DNA of 64,000 nt, taken from NCBI RefSeq assembly GCF_016907715.1, contig NZ_JAFBCM010000001.1, positions 3,410,001-3,474,000 on the forward strand, in the 5' to 3' direction. The notes beneath the pieces were generated by a model. It was not told the origin of the DNA, made no database searches, and was given only the letters and a program-made list of their open reading frames with translations. The DNA is from Tenggerimyces flavus (GTDB taxonomy: Bacteria; Actinomycetota; Actinomycetes; Propionibacteriales; Actinopolymorphaceae). This document shows positions 1 through 8,189 of this stretch, in pieces. Within the stretch, counting starts at the first letter, position 1; the number at the start of each line of letters is the position of its first letter. The position numbers and the translations under genes are program-made.

Positions 1-81
1 GCCGAGCTCGAGATAGAACGCGATGGCGGCGTCGAGGTCGGCGTAGACGATGGCGACGTTGTCCAGGCGCTTGACAGTCAC
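1..81 (-). CDS. VOC-family (glyoxalase/dioxygenase fold) protein, N-terminal fragment
   Basis: Only the first 27 codons lie in the window; the gene continues past the left edge. It starts at GTG (81-79) with a GGAGAA ribosome site at 92-87. The peptide begins VTVKRLDNVAIVYADLDAAI and then FYLELG, the usual first beta-strand and helix of a vicinal-oxygen-chelate domain (hydrophobic strand, D-L-D/A-A-I-x-F-Y). Substrate and function cannot be told from this fragment. Confidence 0.6.
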   Translation of the reverse strand, partial: MTVKRLDNVAIVYADLDAAIAFYLELG

Positions 82-114
82 GGTGGTTCTCCTTCGTCGG
101 GGTGGTCTCTGCCC

Positions 115-537
115 CTAGGACGGAGCGGCCGGGCCGTCCTCGACAGCGAGCTCCTCGAGCTCGGCGAGGGTGGCGAGCTCGTGCTCCTCGTCAGCTCGGA
201 CCACGCCGCACCGTTCGTCGTCAGGGTCGAGAGGCTTACCAGCCCAGTGCCGCAGCACCTCGCTCGGCGTCAGCCTGTTCGCGAACGCCCAGTCGAGCCG
301 CCCCCACCAACCGACGGACGCGTTCCCACCACCGGTGTCCAGGGCGGACTGCCGATAGAGCACCCCGGCAGCGGTGTCGTCGGTCGCGGCCCAGACGTAG
401 GCGACCGGCTGGTCGCTCACATAGACGGTCGTATACCGGATCGGGCCGGCGGTCGTGTCGGCATAGCTCTCGGGCTCGGAGACCACGCGGAACTCCGGGT
501 CCTCCGACAACGGCCCGCCGCGCGGGAGGTCGCTCAC
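115..537 (-). CDS. Small acidic protein, possible immunity partner of the adjacent ADP-ribosyltransferase
   Basis: This is a 140-aa protein of unknown family. Its GTG start (537-535) overlaps the TGA of the upstream ART gene by 4 bp (GTGA), so the two are translationally coupled. It has no signal peptide or membrane segment. The C-terminal third is markedly acidic (many D/E after residue 100), as in many immunity proteins that bind basic toxins. Visible features are a hydrophobic YTTVYVSDQPVAYVWAA strand pair and a WWGRLDWAF stretch. The immunity role is inferred only from position, size and charge. Nothing in the sequence identifies a known immunity family. Confidence 0.6.
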   Translation of the reverse strand: MSDLPRGGPLSEDPEFRVVSEPESYADTTAGPIRYTTVYVSDQPVAYVWAATDDTAAGVLYRQSALDTGGGNASVGWWGRLDWAFANRLTPSEVLRHWAGKPLDPDDERCGVVRADEEHELATLAELEELAVEDGPAAPS

Positions 538-1253
538 GATCCGCTCCTCATCTCATCGGGTGGAAGGACCCTGCCATGGACCTGCCACTTGCCCCGCACC
601 GCGTCTCGATCGACCCTGTCGACCAGGTAGCTGAGTCCCCGACCCAAGAGCAGCTCCCGCTCACCGGGGCACTCGGTGATGGCCTCCATGTAGATCGCGG
701 GCGTTCCCTTCGGGACGGTCAGATAGATCCAGGCGTCGTGGTCGAAGGCCGGCGTCGTGCCGATCGACGTGCTCAGGAAGGCGTTGTCCGCGATCGTTCT
801 GCCGGAGAGTCTGTCGACCGGACTGGAGAAGACGCGCGGATCGACGCCACGGACGACGACGAGGTCTTCGGGGACGGGGACGAGCTCCAGGGCCGTGTCG
901 ATGTGGCGGATGTGGCTCTCGACCTGTGCGGTCGCCGGGCCGCGACCTCGCAGGTAGCTGTTGATCTCCCGATAACACGTCGCCCCGCCGATCGACTCGC
1001 CGCTGTACTCCCTCAGCGCGGCTCGCTGCTCCACGGCGAGGCTGTCCGTCGCCCCGCCCCAGATCGCGAGGCCGTAGTCGTCCGCCTCGGAGTCCTCGAG
1101 CTGCCTCGGGCCTCGCGTCCGCCGGTACTCAGCCACCGGGTCGTAGGCCGGCCGGCTCGGGTCCAGCGCCCGGGCGTCGGCGAGCGCCTCCAGCCGGCGC
1201 AGGTCGGCGCCGGCTGGGTGGGTTTCGCGCAGCTCGCTCATCGGACCGAGCAT
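534..1253 (-). CDS. ADP-ribosyltransferase exoenzyme-domain protein (R-S-E class)
   Basis: This 239-aa protein matches the layout of the ADPrib_exo_Tox domain (VIP2/C3/CdtA type). A helical IN-LR-G region (about residues 85-104) is followed by a VVVRG strand with the NAD-binding Arg135, then FLSTSIG giving the S-T-S motif at 161-163, then ECPGERELLLGRG giving an E-x-E at 198/200. All three parts of the R-S-E signature are present and properly spaced, so an active NAD-dependent ADP-ribosyltransferase is likely. The E-x-E form is usual for arginine-modifying enzymes. There is no signal peptide and only about 75 residues before the domain, so it is either a free-standing toxin/effector or a trailing toxin module. 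An internal ATG at 1241 is an alternative start. It is translationally coupled to the small acidic gene downstream. Confidence 0.8.
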   Translation of the reverse strand: MLGPMSELRETHPAGADLRRLEALADARALDPSRPAYDPVAEYRRTRGPRQLEDSEADDYGLAIWGGATDSLAVEQRAALREYSGESIGGATCYREINSYLRGRGPATAQVESHIRHIDTALELVPVPEDLVVVRGVDPRVFSSPVDRLSGRTIADNAFLSTSIGTTPAFDHDAWIYLTVPKGTPAIYMEAITECPGERELLLGRGLSYLVDRVDRDAVRGKWQVHGRVLPPDEMRSGS

Positions 1254-1277
1254 CGCAGTTTCGCCCGGTTGATGTCG

Positions 1278-1715
1278 TTACGTATCCACAGGGTCCAGCC
1301 GGACGACCGGGATCTCCCGCCGCGTGCCGGCCGCGTAGCGCCGGTAGCGCCCGTGGTTGACGGCGTTCACGATCTCCCACAGCCGTGCGTACGACGGGTC
1401 CGACGGCCACACCTCCGTCGCCGTCACGGCCAGCCGCGACGAGCCCACCTGGATCGACGAAGGACCCGGTCCGCGCAGGTTCAGCAGCCACGCGGGCGGG
1501 GCGTCGTGGCCCCAGTTCGAGGCCGTCACGAGGTACGACGAGCCGTCCCGCCCGTACGCCAGCGGTGCCTCCCGCGGCGTGCCCGAACGACGGCCCACCG
1601 TGTGCAGCACCAGCGTCGGCACGCTGCCCGCGTTGTGCCCCACGACACCACCCGACCGGGCGTACAAAGCCGCGTGCACACGAGCCATCCACCGCTGGGG
1701 CAACGTCGGAGCCAT
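1278..1715 (-). CDS. Deazaflavin(F420)-dependent nitroreductase-family protein
   Basis: The 145-aa protein belongs to the DDN family (nitroreductase/quinone reductase, PF04075 type). Diagnostic stretches are LVLHTVGRRSGTPREAPLAY, YLVTASNWGHDAPPAWLLNL and the terminal R-x-IPVVRLDPVD. This fold usually binds F420H2 and reduces quinones or nitro compounds, often at the membrane. I chose ATG 1715 because AGGA lies 7 nt upstream; the open frame extends further but with poor context. It is divergent from gatC across about 95 bp and lies 24 bp upstream of the ART gene on the same strand, so the two could share a transcript. No specific substrate is indicated. Confidence 0.8.
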   Translation of the reverse strand: MAPTLPQRWMARVHAALYARSGGVVGHNAGSVPTLVLHTVGRRSGTPREAPLAYGRDGSSYLVTASNWGHDAPPAWLLNLRGPGPSSIQVGSSRLAVTATEVWPSDPSYARLWEIVNAVNHGRYRRYAAGTRREIPVVRLDPVDT

Positions 1716-1810
1716 GGGCACATCCTGAAGGACGGGAAACCCAGTCGGGCCCTGACACACCCGCGACCTAGGATTGCTGAGGTCTGGCAAGCGAAAAGGA
1801 GAGTGCAACC

Positions 1811-2110
1811 GTGCCCGCGATCACTCGCGACGAGGTGGCCCATCTGGCCCGCCTCGCCCGGATCGAGCTCACTGACGACGAGCTCGACCACCTGGCGCCC
1901 CAGCTCGACGTCATCCTCACGTCGGTCGCCCAGGTCAGCGAGGTCGCGGCCCAGGACATCCCGCCGACCTCCCACGCGCTCCCGTTGACGAACGTCTTCC
2001 GCGACGACGTCCTCGCCGAATGCCTCACCCCCGAGGAGGCCCTGCAGGCCGCCCCCGCGGTCGAGGACGACCGGTTCCGCGTGCCGCGGATCCTCGACGA
2101 GGAGGCCTAG
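1811..2110 (+). CDS. gatC: Asp/Glu-tRNA(Asn/Gln) amidotransferase subunit C
   Basis: GatC is the small scaffold subunit of the GatCAB amidotransferase, which converts misacylated Glu-tRNA(Gln) and Asp-tRNA(Asn) to the correct forms. The 99-aa length and the motifs VAHLARLARIELTDDEL, a central PTSHALPLTNVFRDD and the terminal A-P-x-V-E-D-D-R-F-R-VPRIL are typical. The start is GTG 1811 with AAGGAGAG a few bases upstream. The stop codon abuts the gatA ATG with no gap, so the operon is tightly coupled. Confidence 0.97.
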   Translation: MPAITRDEVAHLARLARIELTDDELDHLAPQLDVILTSVAQVSEVAAQDIPPTSHALPLTNVFRDDVLAECLTPEEALQAAPAVEDDRFRVPRILDEEA

Positions 2111-3607
2111 ATGTCGAACGACCTCACCCGCCGCACCGCGTCCGAGCTCGCCGGGCTGATCAAGAACGGTGAAGTCTCCGCCGTCGAGGTGACCGAAGCC
2201 CACCTCGACCGGATCGCCAAGGTCGACGACAAGGTGCACGCGTTCCTGCACCTCGACACCGAAGGCGCCCTCGCGGCCGCCAAGGCGGTCGACGCGAAGC
2301 GCCAGGCCGGCGACGAGCTCGGCCCGCTCGCCGGCGTCCCGCTCGCGCTCAAGGACGTCTTCACGATGAAGAACGTCCCGACCACCTGCGGCTCCCGCAT
2401 CCTCGAGGGCTGGAAGCCGCCGTACGACTCGACCACGGTCAGCAGGCTCCGCAAGGCCGGCATCGTGATCCTCGGCAAGACCAACATGGACGAGTTCGCG
2501 ATGGGCTCCTCGACGGAGAACTCGGCGTTCGGCCCGTCCCACAACCCGTGGGATCTCGACCGCATCCCCGGCGGATCCGGCGGCGGTTCGTCGGCGAGCA
2601 TCACCGCGTACGAGGCCCCCCTCGCACTCGGCACCGACACCGGCGGCTCGATCCGCCAGCCCGCCTCGGTCACCGGCACGGTCGGCGTGAAGCCGACGTA
2701 CGGCGGCACCAGCCGGTACGGCGTCGTCGCGATGGCGTCCAGCCTCGACACCCCCGGCCCGTGCGCGCGCAACGCGCTCGACGCCGCGTTGCTGCACGAG
2801 GTGATCGCCGGCCACGACCCGATGGACTCCACCTCGATCGACCAGCCCGTCCCGCCCGTCGTCGAGGCCGCGAGGCGCGGCGACGTGCGCGGCATGCGGA
2901 TCGGCGTGGTCAAGGAGCTCGGCGGCGAGGGCTACCAGCCCGGCGTCGAGCAGCGGTTCCGCGAGTCGGTCGAGCTGCTGAGCGAGCTCGGCGCCGACGT
3001 CGTCGAGGTGTCCTGCCCGCACTTCGTGCACGCGCTGCCGACGTACTACCTGATCATGCCGGCCGAGGTGTCCAGCAACCTCGCCCGCTTCGACGGCATG
3101 CGGTACGGCCTGCGTACCGCCGACGACGGCACGCACAGCGCCGAGGAGGTCATGAACGCGACCCGCGAGGCCGGCTTCGGTGCCGAGGCCAAGCGCCGCA
3201 TCATGATCGGCGCGTACGCGCTGTCCAGCGGCTACTACGACGCCTACTACGGGCAGGCGCAGAAGGTGCGCACGCTGATCGCCCGCGACTTCGACCGCGC
3301 GTTCGAGCAGGTCGACGTGCTGGTCTCGCCGACCACGCCGACCACGGCGTTCAAGCTCGGCGAACGGGTCGACGACCCGCTCGCGATGTACAAGGCCGAC
3401 CTGTGCACGATCCCGTCCAACCTGGCGGGCAACGCGTCCGCCTCGTTCCCCTGCGGACTCTCGCCGGACGACGGGCTGCCCGTCGGCCTGCACGTCATGG
3501 CTCCGGTCATGGCCGACGACCGCGTCTACCGCGTCGGCGGCGCCGTCGAGGCGGCGCTCGTCGAACGTTGGGGACACCCGCTTCTCTCGGAGGCTCCGGA
3601 GCTATGA
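2111..3607 (+). CDS. gatA: Asp/Glu-tRNA(Asn/Gln) amidotransferase subunit A
   Basis: GatA is the glutaminase subunit of GatCAB and belongs to the amidase-signature family. The 498-aa protein has the Ser-cisSer-Lys triad: Lys81 in LALKDVF, Ser156 in [10 protein letters not shown] and Ser180 in [11 protein letters not shown]. It releases ammonia that is channelled to GatB. The ATG follows the gatC stop directly. The TGA overlaps the start of a small membrane-peptide gene by 4 bp. Length and motifs are normal. Confidence 0.98.
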   Translation: MSNDLTRRTASELAGLIKNGEVSAVEVTEAHLDRIAKVDDKVHAFLHLDTEGALAAAKAVDAKRQAGDELGPLAGVPLALKDVFTMKNVPTTCGSRILEGWKPPYDSTTVSRLRKAGIVILGKTNMDEFAMGSSTENSAFGPSHNPWDLDRIPGGSGGGSSASITAYEAPLALGTDTGGSIRQPASVTGTVGVKPTYGGTSRYGVVAMASSLDTPGPCARNALDAALLHEVIAGHDPMDSTSIDQPVPPVVEAARRGDVRGMRIGVVKELGGEGYQPGVEQRFRESVELLSELGADVVEVSCPHFVHALPTYYLIMPAEVSSNLARFDGMRYGLRTADDGTHSAEEVMNATREAGFGAEAKRRIMIGAYALSSGYYDAYYGQAQKVRTLIARDFDRAFEQVDVLVSPTTPTTAFKLGERVDDPLAMYKADLCTIPSNLAGNASASFPCGLSPDDGLPVGLHVMAPVMADDRVYRVGGAVEAALVERWGHPLLSEAPEL

Positions 3608-3810
3608 GCAAACCCAACATCCAACAGCGCAAGGACGTTCAGGTCCTCATGCTGGGCTTCAGCCTGGTCGGCATCGGCTTCTCGATCCGCCGGCTCGCCA
3701 ACAACCGGAAGAACACCGACAAGCTCGAGCAGACCGCCGAGGTCCTCGGCCTCCTGGCCAGCATCGTCGCGTTCATCGCGGCCATCCGGAAGATGAAGCG
3801 TGGAGACTAA
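3604..3810 (+). CDS. Small two-helix membrane protein inserted in the gatCAB operon
   Basis: This 68-aa ORF lies between gatA and gatB. Its ATG overlaps the gatA stop (ATGA, 3604-3607) and its TAA at 3808-3810 abuts the gatB GTG. After a polar N-terminus ([13 protein letters not shown]) it has two hydrophobic segments, about residues 14-28 and 47-62, separated by a basic stretch ([12 protein letters not shown]), and a K/R-rich tail. This looks like a hairpin membrane protein with the loop on the cytoplasmic side. The tight coupling implies co-expression with the amidotransferase. I do not recognise a family, and a role in GatCAB function is only inference. Confidence 0.75.
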   Translation: MSKPNIQQRKDVQVLMLGFSLVGIGFSIRRLANNRKNTDKLEQTAEVLGLLASIVAFIAAIRKMKRGD

Positions 3811-5319
3811 GTGACTGCGACAACTACGGCCGACCTGCTTGACTACGAGGAGGCGCTGGAACGCTTCGACCCGGTGCTCGGCCTCGAGGTGCACGTCGAG
3901 CTCAACACCGCGACGAAGATGTTCTGCGGCTGCCCGACCGAGTTCGGCGGCGCGCCCAACACGCACACCTGCCCGGTCTGCCTCGGTCTGCCCGGCTCGC
4001 TGCCAGCGGTGAACGGCAAGGCCGTCGAGTCCGCGATCCGCATCGGTCTCGCGCTCGGCTGCGAGATCGTCGACTGGTGCCGGTTCGCGCGGAAGAACTA
4101 CTTCTACCCGGACATGCCGAAGAACTTCCAGATCAGCCAGTACGACGAGCCGATCGCGATCAACGGCTCGGTCGACGTGGAGGTCGAGGGCAAGACGTTC
4201 ACGATCGCGATCGAGCGCGCCCACATGGAGGAGGACACCGGCAAGTCGACGCACGTCGGCACCACTGGTCGGATCCACGGCGCGGACTACTCGACGGTCG
4301 ACTACAACCGCGCCGGCATCCCGCTGATCGAGATCGTCACCAAGCCGGTCGAGGGGACGGGCGCGCTCGCGCCGCAGGTCGCTCGCGCGTACGTCGGCTA
4401 CCTCCGTGACCTGCTCCGCGCGCTCGGCGTCTCCGACGTCCGGATGGAGCAGGGCTCGCTGCGGTGCGACGCGAACGTGTCGCTGCGCCCGCACGGCCGG
4501 GAGCAGTACGGCCTGCGGACCGAGACCAAGAACGTCAACTCGCTGCGCAGCATCGAGCGCGCCATGCGGTACGAGATCCGCCGCCAGGCCGCGGTGCTCG
4601 GCTCCGGCGGCAAGGTGACGCAGGAGACGCGGCACTGGCACGAGGACACCGGCATCACCACCTCCGGCCGCAGCAAGGAGGAGGCGGAGGACTACCGGTA
4701 CTTCCCCGAGCCCGACCTGGTCCCGGTCGCGCCCGCGCGCGAGTGGGTCGAGGAGTTGCGCGGCACGCTGCCCGAGCCGCCGGCCGTACGTCAGAAGCGG
4801 CTGTCCGACGCGTGGGGCTTCTCCGAGATGGAGTTCCGCGACATCCTCGGCGCCGGTGCGCTGCACCTGGTCGAGGCGACCGTCGCTGCCGGCACCACGC
4901 CCGCGATCGCGCGCAAGTGGTGGCTCGGCGAGATGGCGCGGCGGGCGAACGAGACCGGCGCCGAGATCGAGTCGCTGCCGATCACGCCTTCGCAGGTCGC
5001 GGAGATTCAGGCCCTCGTCGACGCCGGCAAGCTCAACGACAAGCTGGCGCGCGAGGTCTTCGACGGCGTTCTCGCCGGTGAGGGCACGCCGGAAGAAGTC
5101 GTGGCGGCCCGCGGGCTCGCGATCGTGAGCGACGACGGTGCGCTCGGTGCCGCGGTCGACCGCGCGATCGAGTCCAACCCGGACGTCGCGGAGAAGATCC
5201 GAGGCGGCAAGGTGGCCGCGGCCGGCGCGTTGATCGGCGCGGTGATGAAGGAGATGCGCGGTCAGGCCGACGCGGGACGTGTACGCGAGCTGATTCTGGA
5301 GAAGCTCGGGGTGGCTTAG
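3811..5319 (+). CDS. gatB: Asp/Glu-tRNA(Asn/Gln) amidotransferase subunit B
   Basis: GatB is the kinase/transamidase subunit that phosphorylates the aminoacyl group and adds ammonia. The 502-aa protein starts with the family signature ([20 protein letters not shown], then [15 protein letters not shown] with the zinc cysteines), continues with [18 protein letters not shown] and [10 protein letters not shown], and ends with a GatB/YqeY tail domain (residues about 355-502) that binds the tRNA elbow. It starts at GTG immediately after the small membrane ORF. Confidence 0.98.
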   Translation: MTATTTADLLDYEEALERFDPVLGLEVHVELNTATKMFCGCPTEFGGAPNTHTCPVCLGLPGSLPAVNGKAVESAIRIGLALGCEIVDWCRFARKNYFYPDMPKNFQISQYDEPIAINGSVDVEVEGKTFTIAIERAHMEEDTGKSTHVGTTGRIHGADYSTVDYNRAGIPLIEIVTKPVEGTGALAPQVARAYVGYLRDLLRALGVSDVRMEQGSLRCDANVSLRPHGREQYGLRTETKNVNSLRSIERAMRYEIRRQAAVLGSGGKVTQETRHWHEDTGITTSGRSKEEAEDYRYFPEPDLVPVAPAREWVEELRGTLPEPPAVRQKRLSDAWGFSEMEFRDILGAGALHLVEATVAAGTTPAIARKWWLGEMARRANETGAEIESLPITPSQVAEIQALVDAGKLNDKLAREVFDGVLAGEGTPEEVVAARGLAIVSDDGALGAAVDRAIESNPDVAEKIRGGKVAAAGALIGAVMKEMRGQADAGRVRELILEKLGVA

Positions 5320-5393
5320 GTTTGGTGGGATCGTTCCGGGCATACTGACCTTCTCTTGGAGAAACGCGGTCTTTTGCCCACAGAGGAGGACTG

Positions 5394-6548
5394 GTGGCCG
5401 ACCCCACCGGACGTCCACCCGGAACGAACCCGCCACCGCCCGGTCATCCGGGTCCAGGGTTCCAACCACCCCCGCAGCAGCCTCCCCCGCAGGGGCCCAA
5501 TCCCTGGGCGCCACAGCAGCCGGGGCAGCCTGGGTACGGTCCGCCGCCCGGGTTCCGGCCACCTCGGCGAGGCGGGCTCAATCCCGTCATCATCGTCGTG
5601 CTCGTGATCTTCGTCCTGGCCGTACTGATCGTCGGCGCCATCGTCGCGGTTGGCATCCTCGGCGGTGGGGAGAGCTCGAACGCCGACCCGCGTCCGCAGC
5701 AGCCCACCTCGCCGGCGTCGCCCACGGCGACCAGCACGCCGGCCGCGCCGCGGACGGCGGCCGAGCCGATCGAGGCGGCGCTCACCAAGCTCGCGTTCGA
5801 GTGCTTCACGACGATCGCCAAGCCGGCGACGGTGCGCGGCTGCTACCACAGCACCGAGGGTGTCGACATCGCGGTGAAACTCCAGCTGGACAAGGGCGGG
5901 CTCGTCGGCGCCGCGCACATCGACGGCGCCCTGAGCAACGCCCGGCGGGTCAGCGGCCTCGCGAGGTACACCGAGGTCACGGACGTTCTTGGGCCGCTCG
6001 TCGTCGGCAAGCAGGACGCGGCGAAGCTGCCCAAGCCCGAGGACGGCAGCTCCGGTGAGATGACCGGTGGCTGGGGGTACGCGTCGTCGAGCGTCAACGG
6101 CTCGTTCGCGGAGTACCGGCTGATGGCCAAGGGCTACGACCTCGTGACGCCCAGCATCGCCGCGCGGATGCCGGAGGTCGACCTGCGCAAGGCGCTCGCC
6201 GGCAAGGGCTTCGTGTGCGACGACCGGACCTGCTCGATCAACTTCCCGGACGAGGGGACCGGCTACACCTCGTTCAGCCTCACGTACAACAACATCGCGT
6301 GGACGGCGACGCTCAACCAGATGCGGAAGAACGAGGAGCAGGCGAAGCGTCTCGGGCTGCCGCGGTTCAAGGAGATCGGCGCGGTCGCGATCGGGCAGAC
6401 CGACAACGGTGAGCTCGCCGCCTGGCTGGACAAGCACTGGAAGCAACCGACGCCGCAGTCCGCGGACTTCGGTGGGTTGCATGTCGAGCTGCGGTACGGC
6501 GAGCCGCTCGGGCCGTCGATCAAGTTCACGCCGGCGAGGTCGTGGTGA
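5394..6548 (+). CDS. Proline-rich single-pass membrane protein (paralogue 1)
   Basis: The 384-aa protein has a Pro/Gly/Gln-rich cytoplasmic N-terminus (residues 1-62), one transmembrane helix (about 64-90), a Ser/Thr/Pro linker (about 95-125) and a folded extracytoplasmic domain. That domain has two cysteine pairs, Cys137/Cys150 and Cys275/Cys280, probably disulfide-bonded. The start is GTG 5394 after GAGGAGGA. The next gene has the same architecture and cysteine spacing, so they are tandem paralogues. Function is unknown. The proline-rich tail followed by a helix recalls actinobacterial cell-envelope and PknB-associated proteins, but no catalytic motif is visible. Confidence 0.8.
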   Translation: MADPTGRPPGTNPPPPGHPGPGFQPPPQQPPPQGPNPWAPQQPGQPGYGPPPGFRPPRRGGLNPVIIVVLVIFVLAVLIVGAIVAVGILGGGESSNADPRPQQPTSPASPTATSTPAAPRTAAEPIEAALTKLAFECFTTIAKPATVRGCYHSTEGVDIAVKLQLDKGGLVGAAHIDGALSNARRVSGLARYTEVTDVLGPLVVGKQDAAKLPKPEDGSSGEMTGGWGYASSSVNGSFAEYRLMAKGYDLVTPSIAARMPEVDLRKALAGKGFVCDDRTCSINFPDEGTGYTSFSLTYNNIAWTATLNQMRKNEEQAKRLGLPRFKEIGAVAIGQTDNGELAAWLDKHWKQPTPQSADFGGLHVELRYGEPLGPSIKFTPARSW

Positions 6549-7675
6549 ACGCGCCGCAACAGCCTCCGTCTGGGCCGCCGTCCGGACCGCCGCCGGGTTG
6601 GCAGACGCAGCCGCCGCAAGGCCCACCGCAGGGACCGCCGCCGCAGTGGGGTGCGCCGCTACCGCAGCGGCCACGGACGCCTGTCGCGCCGGGCAAGATC
6701 GTGCTGATCATCGGTCTGGTCGTCGTCGTGGTCGCGGTCCTCGGCGTCGGCGCGTTCCTCATCTTCCGGCCGGGCGGCCTGCTGGCCGGTGAGAGCCAGG
6801 AGCCCGAGCATCCGGACGTACCGAACGCCGCGAACCCCAGCTACTCGTCCACGCCGACGGCCAAGCCCGTCGCGATGGAGGGCCTGGTGACGACGCTGAA
6901 GGGCGCCGGGCTCGAGTGCTACGACCTGCTGTCCGAGCCGGTGCCGGTGAAGTCGTGCTACCGGACCGAGGCCGACGGCGCGGCGAGCAGTGTGCGGCTG
7001 GTTGGGTCGAAGGGCGGCGAGATCGTGCTCGCCCGGATCGACACCGAGAAGGTCCGCGGTGCCCGTCCCGGCTCGGCGGAGCGCGGCGACACCGTCGCGC
7101 CGTTGAAGGAGCTCGTACCCCTCGTCGGCCCGGCGCTGCTCGGGCAGGCCGTGCAGGACGGGTTGCTGGAGGAGTCCGAGGAGATCTACCAGGTCGAGAC
7201 GGCTTGGGGTACGGGGGAGTGGCGGATCAATCCGGAAGGCCCGTTCGCCGCGTTCGAGAAGGCGGGCACGTACGCCACGCCGTCCAAGGCCGGCTTCGGC
7301 AAGGACGCGGTCGACATGCAGGCACCGATGCCCGCGCTGGGCTACAACTGCGACACGTCGACATGCACGAAGGGCTCACTGACGAGCGGGAACGACACGT
7401 ACGCGAGCGTCGACTTCTCGACCGACGTCGTCGTACGGATCGAGAACACCGGCAAGCCGGTGACCGACGACCTCATCCGCCAGACCGCCAAGGACGCGTT
7501 GACGCAGGTGCTCGATGGGCCTGATCTCGAGGCCGCGCTCGCCTGGGTCGACGGCCACCTCACCCCCGAGAACGGCTTCGTCGAAGGCGACGCCGGTGGC
7601 GTCAACCTCCAGTTGACACGGGAGGACGAAGCCGCCGTGCGCCTCGAGGTCAACCCACCGGGGGAGCTCCTCTAG
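6545..7675 (+). CDS. Proline-rich single-pass membrane protein (paralogue 2)
   Basis: This 376-aa protein repeats the layout of its upstream neighbour: a Pro/Gln-rich N-terminus (1-50), a transmembrane helix (about 51-75), a linker and an extracytoplasmic domain with cysteines at LECYDLL, KSCYRTE and YNCDTSTC. These match the FECF, RGCY and VCDDRTC positions of paralogue 1. Overall identity is low, so the duplication is old. Its GTG (6545) overlaps the upstream TGA as GTGA; a second GTG at 6542 is an alternative start. The pair is probably co-transcribed and may form a heteromer. Function is unknown. Confidence 0.8.
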   Translation: MNAPQQPPSGPPSGPPPGWQTQPPQGPPQGPPPQWGAPLPQRPRTPVAPGKIVLIIGLVVVVVAVLGVGAFLIFRPGGLLAGESQEPEHPDVPNAANPSYSSTPTAKPVAMEGLVTTLKGAGLECYDLLSEPVPVKSCYRTEADGAASSVRLVGSKGGEIVLARIDTEKVRGARPGSAERGDTVAPLKELVPLVGPALLGQAVQDGLLEESEEIYQVETAWGTGEWRINPEGPFAAFEKAGTYATPSKAGFGKDAVDMQAPMPALGYNCDTSTCTKGSLTSGNDTYASVDFSTDVVVRIENTGKPVTDDLIRQTAKDALTQVLDGPDLEAALAWVDGHLTPENGFVEGDAGGVNLQLTREDEAAVRLEVNPPGELL

Positions 7676-7680
7676 CGCCT

Positions 7681-7744
7681 GTGATCATGAACGTGATCGT
7701 GAAGCTGGACTGGTCGTATACGACGGGTTGGGCTTCATGATCAC
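7681..7744. repeat. Inverted repeat with central palindrome
   Basis: Perfect 11-bp arms (GTGATCATGAA at 7681-7691, TTCATGATCAC at 7734-7744) enclose an inner palindrome TCGTATACGA (7714-7723). It begins 5 bp after the stop of paralogue 2 in a convergent intergenic region. It could end transcription from either side, although there is no T-tract. Confidence 0.6.
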
Positions 7745-7858
7745 GCTCATGATCTTGGCGAAGCTCTTCTGGGGCTGGTGCTGTTTTGATGCGGTCCTCG
7801 ATGAGAGCTCTCCGGGGGTTGGTGCTCTTCGGGGTCTGTGGCGGCGGTCGATGGTGGT

Positions 7859-7968
7859 GGCCGGTCCGGGGCGCGTCAAGGGCGCCTCTCTCTGGGGCGC
7901 TTCGCGCATACGGAGAGAGGCGTCGCTTCGCGACCGCGGAGCGGCCCTTGACTCGCCCCGGGCCGGCC
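7859..7968. repeat. Large imperfect cruciform, 110 bp
   Basis: Outer arms of about 27 bp (beginning GGCCGG at 7859, ending CCGGCC at 7968) pair with few mismatches and include GTCAAGGG / CCCTTGAC. Nested inside are CGCCTCTCTC and GAGAGAGGCG. A CTGTTTTTC run follows at about 7970, so it may act as a terminator for the plus-strand pair. The nested structure also resembles a palindromic mobile element. Confidence 0.6.
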
Positions 7969-8125
7969 ACCTGTTTTTCACACGCCGCCCCTGCCCCCGG
8001 AACAGGTGTCCCGGGGCCGGCCGGCTTTCGGTTCCGGTCTGCTGCCGTGTTGCGGTCGCTTGTGGGTTCCCCCGGGTTCTTGTGGTGTCGATGAAGCCGG
8101 GTGGTTCCGTTGCCCGTTGTTTTGA

Positions 8126-8172
8126 ATGAAGGGCACCTTCATTCAATAGGTTCGTATGAAGGTGCCCTTCAT
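8126..8172. repeat. Inverted pair of 17-bp near-palindromes
   Basis: ATGAAGGGCACCTTCAT (8126-8142) and its exact reverse complement ATGAAGGTGCCCTTCAT (8156-8172) are separated by 13 bp. Each copy is itself almost palindromic. The pair sits just beyond the stop of the minus-strand sugar dehydrogenase and can fold into a strong hairpin. A related AATGAGGGCGTCCCT element follows ilvD. Confidence 0.65.
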
Positions 8173-8189
8173 AAAAACGTGTGCGGTGG

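Noticed and set aside
102..1988. A 628-codon plus-strand frame opposite the ART and nitroreductase genes
   Set aside because: It is Arg/Pro-rich with no domain and lies antisense to genes with clear motifs. High GC creates such frames.
1526..3577. A 683-codon minus-strand frame across gatC and gatA
   Set aside because: It is the antisense shadow of well-conserved gatCA; composition is typical of GC-driven artefacts.
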